Position numbers and translations under genes: made by a program. Below the pieces are notes generated by a model, which was not told where the DNA came from, did not search any database, and was given only the letters and a program-made list of their open reading frames with translations. From Gaiellales bacterium (GTDB lineage: Bacteria > Actinomycetota > Thermoleophilia > Gaiellales > JAICJC01), in assembly GCA_036403155.1 (NCBI GenBank), contig DASWRM010000049.1:1-48392 (forward strand): 48,392 nucleotides of DNA, given 5' to 3'. Positions 30,450 through 37,504 of the stretch are shown piece after piece (position 1 is the first letter of the stretch; each line of letters begins with the position of its first letter).

Positions 30450-32126
30450 TCAGGCGATCTGCTCGTCGGCCACGTCGAGATGCTCGCGGCTCGCCTGCTC
30501 CACGTGCTCCTCGACCCGGTGGGGCTCGAGCCGCGCCTGGATCGCGATCGCATACACGGCGATGCTGAACGCGGTCACCAGCGCCATGTCCCACCAGAAC
30601 GGGATGTCCCCGCGGCCGTCGAACTGCCCGAAGTACGAGATCAGGCCCATGCCGCCGAGCCACGGCACCAGCCACATCGCCGCCTCCCAGTCGAGCGGCG
30701 CGCGCCGCTCGCTGCGGTTCGTCACCTGCGCGATCAACAGCAGTGCGAACCCGGCCGCGATCGCGACCAGCAGCTTCCAGGTCACCGTCCAGCCCGTCCA
30801 GTAGACGATCAGGTTGGCGACGACGAAGCCGAGCGGCGAGAGCACGCCCGCCATGGGCAGGCGGTAGGGCCGCTCCTGCTCGGGCAGCTGGCGGCGCAGC
30901 GCGCCCAGCGCGAGCGGCGCGACGCCGTAGCCGACCACGGTCGCCTCGCTGATGAACCCGACCAGCTGCTGCCAGCCGGGGAACGGCAGGAACACGATCA
31001 TGCCGACGATGAACGAGAACACGATGCTCCACACGGGCACGTCGCGCATGCCGATCTTGCCGAGGATGCCGGGCACGTAGCCGTTGCGCGCGAGCGCGTA
31101 GGACACGCGCGAGCTGGACGCCGTGTAGATCAGCCCGGTGCCACCGGGCGAGATGATCGCGTCGGTGTAGAGCAGGGTCGCGAGCCAGCCCAGCCCGATC
31201 GCCGTCGCCAGGCCGGCGAACGGCCCGAACAGCACGTCACCCGAGCCGAGGCTGGCCCAGCCGTGCGTGAGGTCGGACGGGCGCAGCGCGCCCAGGAACG
31301 ACAGCTGCAGCACCAGGTAGAGCACGACGCCGATCAGCATCGCGCCGATCACCGCGATCGGCACGTTGCGGCCCGGGTTGGAGCTCTCGCCCGCCATCTG
31401 CACGGCCTGCTCGAACCCGAGCAGCGCGAAGATCACGCCGCCCACGGCGATCGCCGACAGCACGCCCTTGGCGCCGAACGGCGCGAACCCGCCGGCCGCG
31501 CTGAGGTTGCCGCCGTGGAAGTGGAACAGCAGCACGATCGCCGTCAGCACTGGGATTGCGATCTTCCAGATCATCACCACGTTGTTGGTGTGGCTGAGCC
31601 AGCGCACGCCGATCAGGTTGATCACGGTGAACGCGAGCATCAGCACCGCCGCCACCGCGTAGCCGAGGGCGGTCAGCACGACCGAGCCGTTCGCGGCGGT
31701 GTAGGTGAGGTTGCCGATGTTGCCGCTGTTGATGTAGTTGCTCGAGTACTGGAGCAGCGCCTCGACCTCGATCGGCGCGACCGTGACCGACCCGATCCAC
31801 ATCACCCACCCGGCCGTGAAGCCGGCGAGCCCGCCGAACGCATAGTGCGGGAACCGGGCCGTGCCACCCGCCACGGGGAACATCGCCCCGAGTTCGGCGT
31901 GGATCAGCGCGAGCAGCATCACGCCGCCGCCGGCCAGCACCCACGAGATCAGCGCCGCGGGCCCGGCCGCCTGCGCTGCGTAGAGCGCTCCGAACAGCCA
32001 CCCCGAGCCGATGATGGCGCCGAGCGACGAGAACATCAGCCCGACCATGCCGATGTCGCGGCGCAACCGGCCGGTGCGCGCGGCTCCGGCGCCGACTCCG
32101 ACCTGTCCAACGGCTTCCTGTGCCAT
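30450..32126 (-). CDS. APC-superfamily amino-acid permease
   Basis: A 558-aa transporter with about 12-14 transmembrane helices. The first helix has the APC motif LMFSSLGAIIGSGWLFG; helix 6 has GGVIFALLGFEQAVQMAGE. These are the segments that form the substrate and ion site. It probably imports an amino acid or amine. The ATG has AGGAGGG 8 bases upstream. Transcribed before the DUF2071 gene, in the same direction. The C-terminal cytoplasmic tail is rich in Glu and His. Confidence 0.9.
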   Translation of the reverse strand: MAQEAVGQVGVGAGAARTGRLRRDIGMVGLMFSSLGAIIGSGWLFGALYAAQAAGPAALISWVLAGGGVMLLALIHAELGAMFPVAGGTARFPHYAFGGLAGFTAGWVMWIGSVTVAPIEVEALLQYSSNYINSGNIGNLTYTAANGSVVLTALGYAVAAVLMLAFTVINLIGVRWLSHTNNVVMIWKIAIPVLTAIVLLFHFHGGNLSAAGGFAPFGAKGVLSAIAVGGVIFALLGFEQAVQMAGESSNPGRNVPIAVIGAMLIGVVLYLVLQLSFLGALRPSDLTHGWASLGSGDVLFGPFAGLATAIGLGWLATLLYTDAIISPGGTGLIYTASSSRVSYALARNGYVPGILGKIGMRDVPVWSIVFSFIVGMIVFLPFPGWQQLVGFISEATVVGYGVAPLALGALRRQLPEQERPYRLPMAGVLSPLGFVVANLIVYWTGWTVTWKLLVAIAAGFALLLIAQVTNRSERRAPLDWEAAMWLVPWLGGMGLISYFGQFDGRGDIPFWWDMALVTAFSIAVYAIAIQARLEPHRVEEHVEQASREHLDVADEQIA

Positions 32127-32232
32127 CTTCCGGCCCTCCTGTGCTGCGGTGTTCCCGGGCGTGCCGGCTAGGACCCCGGTTTCCCCGTCCCGCGTGCGGG
32201 AAAACGGTCTTGCGCGCCCGGCCGGCCGGGAC

Positions 32233-32238
32233 TAGAGT
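32233..32238 (+). promoter_or_regulatory. -10 box upstream of the CxCxSxxC protein
   Basis: TAGAGT lies 51 bases upstream of the ATG at 32290. If the transcript starts near 32244, it has a leader of about 45 bases with a GCAGGGGG ribosome site, unlike the leaderless neighbours. A 17-codon frame from ATG 32240 ends exactly over the main ATG (ATGA), but begins before the likely transcription start. Confidence 0.4.
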
Positions 32239-32289
32239 CATGTGTTCGCAGACGGCTCGAGCAGCGAGGCCACGAGCAGGGGGCACACC

Positions 32290-32604
32290 ATGACCGTTAC
32301 GGTGAGGGCGCCGTCGATCGTGGGCGATCGACGGAAGAACACCACCGTCTGGGCCGCGTACAACAGGCGCCGCTGGCGGTTCGAGAAGGACGTCGTCGAC
32401 CTGGACGAGCGCGCGCCGTTCGTCTGTGAGTGCGGGTCGGCGTCGTGCACGGCGGCGGTGACGCTGACGATGATGGAGTACGAGTCCGCGCACATGTGCC
32501 CGAGCTGGCGGGCCGTGCTGCCGGAGCACGTGATGCCGGACGACGCGTCCGAGGTGATCCTCCGGCATGACCACTTCTGGGTGGTCGAGCAGGGCCGCCT
32601 CTAG
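32290..32604 (+). CDS. Hypothetical Cys-rich protein (CECGSASC motif)
   Basis: A 104-aa soluble protein. The central motif FVCECGSASCTAAVTLTMMEYE, with three close cysteines, is followed by an HMCPSW segment with a fourth. The ending is VILRHDHFWVVEQ. Short actinobacterial proteins with this CxCGxxxC then LTxxEYE layout recur, as far as I recall, without known function; four cysteines suggest a zinc site. The stop shares its last base with the downstream hairpin. Confidence 0.72.
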   Translation: MTVTVRAPSIVGDRRKNTTVWAAYNRRRWRFEKDVVDLDERAPFVCECGSASCTAAVTLTMMEYESAHMCPSWRAVLPEHVMPDDASEVILRHDHFWVVEQGRL

Positions 32605-32625
32605 GGTCTGCCTTCAGGCAGACCC
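32604..32625. terminator. 10-bp perfect hairpin between convergent genes
   Basis: GGGTCTGCCT-tc-AGGCAGACCC starts on the last base of the stop codon. There is no U-tract, but a stem this strong between converging genes should end both transcripts. It shares GGGTCTG with the repeat at 29.25 and 34.9 kb. Confidence 0.65.
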
Positions 32626-32645
32626 CGGTTCTCCTCCCGCGCCGC

Positions 32646-32864
32646 CTACCAGTCCCGCTCGAGCAACCGAGCGTGCTGCTGCTCGAGCGTCAGCTGATCC
32701 CATGCCGGCTCGCGCCGCGCCTCGACGCGCACGCGTCCCAGGCGCGCCATCAGCCGCCGCCGGTGCCGGTCGTACCCCACACCCGGCGCAATTCGCACGC
32801 CGTCGCCGTACAGCAATGCCAACTCCGTGCCGCCCGCTCGGAACGACCGCTCTTTGATCGCCAT
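32646..32864 (-). CDS. Hypothetical small basic protein (72 aa)
   Basis: A 72-aa protein starting MAIKERSFRAGGTELALLYG, with an Arg-rich middle (DRHRRRLMARLGRVRVEARR) and an acidic end (EQQHARLLERDW). The ATG has GGGGAGA 6 bases upstream, which supports this start over the longer Arg-rich frame. No family recognised; composition suits nucleic-acid binding, but that is speculation. Confidence 0.5.
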   Translation of the reverse strand: MAIKERSFRAGGTELALLYGDGVRIAPGVGYDRHRRRLMARLGRVRVEARREPAWDQLTLEQQHARLLERDW

Positions 32865-32965
32865 CGTCGTCTCCCCATGTCCGGTGTCTCTCCGGTCGCG
32901 GGGACTGTACTCGTTCTCGCGGCGGATGTCACGTTCTCGGGCGTTGATCCGAGCGCTTCGCCGGG

Positions 32966-32971
32966 TATGCA
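32966..32971 (+). promoter_or_regulatory. -10 box of the His-rich lipoprotein/kinase operon
   Basis: TATGCA ends 6 bases before the GTG at 32978. The last base is A, not the usual T. Confidence 0.4.
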
Positions 32972-32977
32972 CAGCCC

Positions 32978-33418
32978 GTGCAGCTTCGGCCGCTGATCGT
33001 CGTTCCCCTGCTCGTCGCAACGGCATGCGGCGGCAGCGGCGCGTCGTCGAGCGGCGGCGCCACGGCACCGCGCATCCCGAACGCCGTCGCGGCCGCCCTC
33101 GCGTCGCGAGCCGACGGGGTGGCCGCCGCGCTCGACGCCGGCAACGGCTGCGCCGCGAAGGCCAAGGCCGCCCGGCTGCAGGTGGCCGCGACCCGCGCGA
33201 TCGATGCCGACCGCATCCCCGCAGCGCTGCAGCCGCAGCTCCAAACGGCGGTGACCGCCCTGGCGTCGCGCATCAGCTGCACGCCGCCCGCCCCGGCACC
33301 AAAGCCGAAGCCGGCTCCCAGGCACCAGCACGCCCCGAAGCCGCCGCACCACGAGCACGGCCACGAGAAGCACGGCAAGCACGGCGGCCACGGCGAGGGT
33401 GGGGGAGGCGAAGGGTGA
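32978..33418 (+). CDS. Lipoprotein with His-rich C-terminus
   Basis: A 146-aa exported lipoprotein. The signal peptide ends in the lipobox VATAC (Cys17), followed by a Gly/Ser linker. A helical domain (about 32-100) holds two cysteines that may pair. A Pro/Lys-rich stalk leads to a His/Gly/Glu/Lys tail (HHEHGHEKHGKHGGHG, about 124-139). The tail should bind Zn, Ni, Cu or Co outside the cell. The stop overlaps the kinase start (GTGA), so sensor-like lipoprotein and kinase are coupled. Confidence 0.8.
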   Translation: MQLRPLIVVPLLVATACGGSGASSSGGATAPRIPNAVAAALASRADGVAAALDAGNGCAAKAKAARLQVAATRAIDADRIPAALQPQLQTAVTALASRISCTPPAPAPKPKPAPRHQHAPKPPHHEHGHEKHGKHGGHGEGGGGEG

Positions 33419-34512
33419 GCACCGTGGGCACCGACCTTGGGCGCTACCGGCTGGGGGAGGCGCTTGGCAGCGGCGGCATGGCGAGCGTCTATCTGGCCGA
33501 CGACGGCGAGCTCGGCCGGCAGGTGGCGGTGAAGCTGCTCGCCGACAACCTGGCCGTCGACGAGAGCTTCCGCGCCCGCTTCCTGCGCGAGGCGCAGATG
33601 GCGGCCCGGCTCAGCCACCCGAACATCGTCCACGTCTACGACCTGGGCCGCGACCCGTCGGGGCGCCCGTTCATCGTCATGGAGTACATCGACGGCTGCT
33701 CGCTCGCCGAGCTGCTGGCGCGCCAGGGGCCGCTGGCGCTCGAACGCGTGCTCGAGATCGGCCGCGACACCTGCGCCGGGCTGGCCTACGCGCACGCCCA
33801 GGGCCTCGTGCACCGCGACCTGAAGCCCCATAACCTGCTGCTCGGCCGCGACGGCCGGGTGAAGATCGCCGACTTCGGCATCGCGCGGTCGCTGGACGGC
33901 GGCGACATCACGCTCGCGGGCAGCGTGCTGGGCACGATCGGCTACGTGGCGCCCGAGCAGGCGCGCGGCGAGACGGTCACCTCCGCCGCCGACATGTACG
34001 GCCTGGGCGTGACGCTGCACCAGCTGGCGGCGGGCCGCATGCCCACGCCGGGCGCGCCCGTCGACCTTGTGGAGCCGCTGCGCACGGCCGTGGCCCGCTG
34101 CATCGACGAGCAGCCTGCGAGCCGGCCGACCGCGGGCGAGGTGGAGCGGATGCTCGCGACGCCCGCGCTGGCGACGGGCGTCACCACGGTGCTGCGCAGC
34201 GGGTCGACGGCGCCGACGCGGCCGCTGCCGCGGACGACCTACACGGCTCGGCACCCGCTCGTCGCCGGCGGCCCGCGGCCGGCGCCGCTGACCCGAAGCG
34301 CGCGCCACCGGCTGATCGCGGCGCTGCTTGCGCTCGTGATCGTCGCGCTCGTCGTGATCCTGGCGGGCGCGGGCGGCAGCGGGGACGGCACGCCCGCGCA
34401 GGCGACCAAGCGGCACCACCGCGCGCACCCGGCGCGGACGATCCCGCGCGGGTCGACGGCCTCGGCCGAGGCGCGCGCGATCGCCCGCTACCTGCGAAAC
34501 CACGCCGGGTGA
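33415..34512 (+). CDS. Membrane Ser/Thr protein kinase (PknB type)
   Basis: A 365-aa kinase. Kinase domain at residues 11-265: glycine loop LGSGGMASVYLA, ATP lysine K40, helix-C Glu E59, HRDLKPHN (D135 catalytic), DFG 153-155, and activation-loop end GTIGYVAPEQ. A Pro/Thr-rich juxtamembrane linker and one transmembrane helix (about 305-325) precede a short, Lys/His/Ala-rich outside tail with no PASTA repeats. Hanks-type kinases phosphorylate proteins inside the cell. The coupled His-rich lipoprotein may act as its outer partner; this is inference. Confidence 0.92.
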   Translation: MSTVGTDLGRYRLGEALGSGGMASVYLADDGELGRQVAVKLLADNLAVDESFRARFLREAQMAARLSHPNIVHVYDLGRDPSGRPFIVMEYIDGCSLAELLARQGPLALERVLEIGRDTCAGLAYAHAQGLVHRDLKPHNLLLGRDGRVKIADFGIARSLDGGDITLAGSVLGTIGYVAPEQARGETVTSAADMYGLGVTLHQLAAGRMPTPGAPVDLVEPLRTAVARCIDEQPASRPTAGEVERMLATPALATGVTTVLRSGSTAPTRPLPRTTYTARHPLVAGGPRPAPLTRSARHRLIAALLALVIVALVVILAGAGGSGDGTPAQATKRHHRAHPARTIPRGSTASAEARAIARYLRNHAG

Positions 34513-34523
34513 GGGCGGCGCGG

Positions 34524-34529
34524 TACGCT
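34524..34529 (+). promoter_or_regulatory. -10 box of the cupin gene
   Basis: TACGCT lies 25 bases before the ATG at 34555, with GAGAGGAG at 34541-34548. So this transcript has a short leader and a ribosome site, in contrast to the leaderless genes. Confidence 0.5.
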
Positions 34530-34554
34530 CAGCGACCCCCGAGAGGAGCGCGCG

Positions 34555-34893
34555 ATGAGCAGCGAACAGCCGGCACCCGAGTCGAAGGGTGTCACGACGG
34601 AGGTGCTGGGCACGGTCGACCTGGGCCGCGAGATGGAGGGCATGGAAGGGCGCCAGCTTCGGATGCGGATGGTGACGATCGAGCCGGGAGGCGTCTTCGG
34701 TCCGTTGCACGACCACAAGGACCGGCCGGGACTCGTCTACATCCTGCAGGGGACGATCACCGACCATCGCGACGGCGTGGCCACGGACTACGGGCCGGGA
34801 GCCGGCTGGCCCGAGGATCGGGACACCCTGCACTGGCTCGAGAACAGGGGAACGGTGCCGGCGGTGGAGATCTCGGTCGACATCGTCAGATAG
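34555..34893 (+). CDS. Cupin-domain protein
   Basis: A 112-aa cupin. Motif 1 is GPLHDHKDRPGLVYILQGTITDH, with two His and the usual Gly turn; motif 2 is TLHWLENRGTVPAVEIS. The His set suggests a metal site. Members act as dioxygenases, isomerases or sensors; substrate unknown. It is monocistronic, followed by the GGGTCTGACCC repeat. Confidence 0.82.
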   Translation: MSSEQPAPESKGVTTEVLGTVDLGREMEGMEGRQLRMRMVTIEPGGVFGPLHDHKDRPGLVYILQGTITDHRDGVATDYGPGAGWPEDRDTLHWLENRGTVPAVEISVDIVR

Positions 34894-34903
34894 CAGGGGT
34901 CTC

Positions 34904-34928
34904 GGGTCTGACCCGCAGGGTCTGACCC
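34904..34928 (+). repeat. GGGTCTGACCC tandem palindrome
   Basis: Two exact copies of GGGTCTGACCC (34904-34914 and 34918-34928), 10 bases after the cupin stop and followed by GGCCGGCC. Each is a 5-bp inverted repeat around one T, and the outer arms of the pair can also fold together. Likely terminator or small dispersed repeat. Confidence 0.7.
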
Positions 34929-34968
34929 GGCCGGCCCACCACCGACCGCTCGACGGGCGGGACGCGCG

Positions 34969-35097
34969 TCAGCGAGGCGGCAGGATCCGCCCCTGCTTGC
35001 CGCGACAGACGGGGCAGGGCCGCACGCCCGGGCGGCGCCGAAGCCAGCGCCACCCCTTGTGCACCTCGCCGGCACCGCCACAGCGGGTGCATGTCAT
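34969..35097 (-). CDS. Small zinc-ribbon protein (42 aa)
   Basis: A 42-aa protein with two CxxC knuckles in a DnaJ-like zinc-ribbon pattern: CTRCGGAGEV and CPVCRGKQG, separated by a basic WRWLRRRPGVR. It starts at ATG 35097. No promoter or ribosome site is evident. The compact, well-formed zinc motif argues it is real; role unknown, perhaps RNA binding or a chaperone-type cofactor. Confidence 0.5.
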   Translation of the reverse strand: MTCTRCGGAGEVHKGWRWLRRRPGVRPCPVCRGKQGRILPPR

Positions 35098-35256
35098 CGT
35101 CTTGGCAGCGGTGGCGGGCACGCACCAGATATCGGCGCGGCCGCGGGGGAGGTTGAGAACTGGCGGCGCCGTGCCGGCCTGGGCTGACCAGCCGGCGATC
35201 TCCCTGTCCCGAGCAATCGACGGTTGCCCTTCCACCCGGCTGGGAAAGCGGGTTGG

Positions 35257-35664
35257 GTGGGCAGCTCCGAGCAAACACGCTGTTTGCGGCAGCGCGTCCC
35301 CGCCGTTCCAGCATCCGTGCGCGAGATCCGCGTCCTCGCGCTGGATTTCGCGCGGACCCGCTGCGGGGCTGACGAGCCGCTGCTGTCCGAAATCGCGCTG
35401 TGCGTCTCCGAGGCCGTGGGAAACGCCGTGGTGCACGCCTACGCGGAGCCGGGGGGCGAGATCAGCGTGGTGATCGAGGCCGTTCACGGGGGCCTGGTGG
35501 TGGAGGTCTGCGACGAGGGCGCCGGCACGAGCCTGCCGTCCGCCACGCCCGGGCTCGGACTCGGCATGAAGATCGTGTCCAAGCTCAGCGACGCCACGTT
35601 CCAGCCGACCTCGGATGCGACCGGGCTGCGCGTGACGATGCGGTTTCCCTGCGGCGTTGAGTAG
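35257..35664 (+). CDS. HATPase (RsbW/SpoIIAB-type) anti-sigma-like kinase
   Basis: A protein of about 135 aa with a GHKL ATPase fold: N-box SEIALCVSEAVGNAVVHAY, G1 box VCDEGAG and G2 box GLGLGMKIV. Such single-domain kinases bind and hold a sigma factor, or phosphorylate a STAS antagonist on Ser/Thr. No sigma gene is adjacent. The start is uncertain: GTG 35257 (MGSSEQTRCL) is chosen over TTG 35224. A strong hairpin follows the stop. Confidence 0.82.
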   Translation: MGSSEQTRCLRQRVPAVPASVREIRVLALDFARTRCGADEPLLSEIALCVSEAVGNAVVHAYAEPGGEISVVIEAVHGGLVVEVCDEGAGTSLPSATPGLGLGMKIVSKLSDATFQPTSDATGLRVTMRFPCGVE

Positions 35665-35666
35665 CT

Positions 35667-35701
35667 GAGCCGGCGGCCGCTTGGGGGTCGGCCGCCGGCT
35701 C
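35667..35701. terminator. 13-bp perfect hairpin between convergent genes
   Basis: GAGCCGGCGGCCG-cttgggggt-CGGCCGCCGGCTC is a perfect 13-bp stem with a 9-base loop, between the HATPase stop and the convergent TIGR03118-type gene stop. There is no U-tract, but the fold is very stable, and bidirectional termination is likely. Confidence 0.75.
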
Positions 35702-35709
35702 GATCCCGG

Positions 35710-36792
35710 CTATCTCACGTGCCGGATCTCTCCCAGCAGGCCGTGCGACTCGTCGTCGATGCCTGCGCTGAAGAGCAGGTCGTGCGGGGTGCCGGTGACG
35801 CCGTTACCGACCAGCAGGCCCCAGAGGCCGTCGATAGCCAGCACGCGGCCGTTCGGCCGGCGCAGGACGCCCTGCCACATGCCGGTCTGCATGTCATAGG
35901 CGTTGATCCGCCCGTTGCCGAAGTTGCCGACCAGCAGGTCGCCGCCGAAGCGGCCGAAGCCCATCGGCGCCCGGACGAGACCCCACGGCGCGTTCAGCGC
36001 GCCGTGGCTGATCAGGTGCTTGACCAGCCGGCCGTTCTGCGTGAACACGGCCACGAAGCCGAGGCCGGCGCCGTGCTGCTCGTCCTCGCTGCCCGCCTGC
36101 GTCTTGGCGTAGCTGACGACGATCCGGTTGCCGATCGCCTGGATCCCGAACGGGTGGTAGCTCATCGGCACCATCGGGTCGCGGAAGGCGCCCGGGGTGG
36201 ACAGCATGTGGAAGTGGCTGTCGACCACGTCGACGCTGCCACCGGCGAAGTCGGTCGCATAGACGGCCGGGTGGTGGTGGAAGAAACCGATCGCAAGCCC
36301 CTTGAACACGGCTCCCGGAACGACCAACTTCTGCCGGAAGGCCAGGTCTCCCGGCGTCCAGGCCGAGACGACGCCAGCCTCGGAGTCGACGATGAACCGG
36401 GCGGGTGCCCGCATGCCGCCGGCGACGCGCAGCTTGAACCCGTTCGACCCGTTGAACACCTGGCCGGTGGGGGCTCCGTGCGGCACGGCGAACGACGTCA
36501 GCTCGCTGATCGGCGTGCTCGGCGTGCCGCCCGCGTAGAGCGAGGCCATGTCGGTGCCGTTGTCCGACACCCAGAGCGGCGTCGTCGGCCCGAACGCCAG
36601 CCCCCACGGGTTGACGAGGTTGGAATCCGTGATGTGCGCCTTGCCCGGGATGTCCGAGACGAGGTTGATCTGACGGAAGCCGTGGTGCGTGGTGCCGGCC
36701 GCGGCGGTGCCCGCCGAGCCGAGCGCCGTGGCAGCGACCACGGCCAGCCCCACCACGGCCGCGAGCCGACTCCTGTACCGATGTCTGAGCAT
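35710..36792 (-). CDS. TIGR03118-family secreted protein (NHL-like propeller)
   Basis: A 360-aa secreted protein. Signal peptide (about residues 1-32, ending AGTAAAG), then the hallmark QINLVSDIPGKAHITDSNLVNPWGLAFGP and LWVSDNGT of the TIGR03118 family. Repeated strands follow, such as GGDLLVGNFGNGRINAYD. The fold is propeller-like; function is unknown. The promoter lies within 36793-37022, a 230-bp gap in which I see only an inverted repeat GCGCGC-(7)-GCGCGC near 36809. GGGGGT precedes the ATG. Confidence 0.88.
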   Translation of the reverse strand: MLRHRYRSRLAAVVGLAVVAATALGSAGTAAAGTTHHGFRQINLVSDIPGKAHITDSNLVNPWGLAFGPTTPLWVSDNGTDMASLYAGGTPSTPISELTSFAVPHGAPTGQVFNGSNGFKLRVAGGMRAPARFIVDSEAGVVSAWTPGDLAFRQKLVVPGAVFKGLAIGFFHHHPAVYATDFAGGSVDVVDSHFHMLSTPGAFRDPMVPMSYHPFGIQAIGNRIVVSYAKTQAGSEDEQHGAGLGFVAVFTQNGRLVKHLISHGALNAPWGLVRAPMGFGRFGGDLLVGNFGNGRINAYDMQTGMWQGVLRRPNGRVLAIDGLWGLLVGNGVTGTPHDLLFSAGIDDESHGLLGEIRHVR

Positions 36793-37022
36793 GGTGACCC
36801 CCTACCGTCGGCGCGCGAAGTGAGCGCGCGGTTGATGGTGGGGCGGTACGGCGGAGGTCGGCTAGCGGTTTGGCGGTTGGTGAGGCGGGTTACGTGAACT
36901 ACGGTCTTCGCGGACAACCACCAAAGTGTACGAGGCTCATCCCGGAGGGCCAGACCCGAAGTGGACTCTGGGGCTCGTCGCAGTCCGGCCGGGTCAGGCC
37001 CGGAGCGCCGAACCCCAGGTCT

Positions 37023-37337
37023 CTACAGCCGCCCGTGCACGATGTCCCGTACGCCGGCTATTTCGAGCATGCGCTCGACCCAATCGCTGGTCTCGAGCGT
37101 GAAGGGCAGGCCCAGGGCCTCGCACTGAGTAGCGCCCATGATCACGCGCTGAAGGCCGGTCGAGTCCAGGAACGACACCTCGGTCATGTCCACCACCAGC
37201 TCCGCTGCGTCGGACGACATGGCGTCGCCGAGCACTTGCGTCAGCGTGTCGGCGGTGGCCTGGTCGACCTCGCCGCTGCAGCGGACGATCGCGCGGAAAC
37301 CATCGCGTTCGCAGTCGATCTGAAATGGGGCGGGCAT
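37023..37337 (-). CDS. STAS-domain anti-sigma-factor antagonist
   Basis: A 104-aa STAS protein (SpoIIAA/RsbV type). Fold landmarks: FRAIVRCSGEVDQATADTLTQVL and VVDMTEVSFLDSTGLQRVI, in which the Ser of LDSTGL is the site for phosphorylation by a HATPase kinase and dephosphorylation by a PP2C enzyme. The ATG at 37337 follows a TACGAT -10 by 6 bases; longer upstream frames are not protein-like. The HATPase gene 1.4 kb away and the PP2C at 6.6 kb could be partners, by inference. Confidence 0.88.
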   Translation of the reverse strand: MPAPFQIDCERDGFRAIVRCSGEVDQATADTLTQVLGDAMSSDAAELVVDMTEVSFLDSTGLQRVIMGATQCEALGLPFTLETSDWVERMLEIAGVRDIVHGRL

Positions 37338-37343
37338 CCGGCG

Positions 37344-37349
37344 ATCGTA
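37344..37349 (-). promoter_or_regulatory. -10 box of the STAS gene
   Basis: On the - strand TACGAT ends 6 bases before the ATG at 37337. It decides the start within a longer frame. Confidence 0.6.
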
Positions 37350-37492
37350 ATTCCACATTCTGGCAGGCCGCGAAACCGGAGCTACCCCGGCTGCCACGGG
37401 CAGGCTGTTCACTGAGCGCCGCCGCGTACACACCCGCGCTGCGCGCAGTCCACCGCAGCGCACCGCTCCGGGCGTCGGGGGAACCCCTGCAG

Positions 37493-37498
37493 TAGAGT
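37493..37498 (+). promoter_or_regulatory. -10 box of the S9 peptidase gene
   Basis: TAGAGT ends 6 bases before the GTG at 37505, the leaderless spacing. Confidence 0.6.
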
Positions 37499-37504
37499 CG
37501 GCCG

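Noticed and set aside
29691-32171. 826-codon + strand frame
   Set aside because: Antisense of DUF2071 and APC permease genes, rich in Arg/His/Gln; no domain.
32240-32293. Regulatory 17-codon upstream frame
   Set aside because: Its ATG is only one base after the TAGAGT box, so it is probably upstream of the transcription start.
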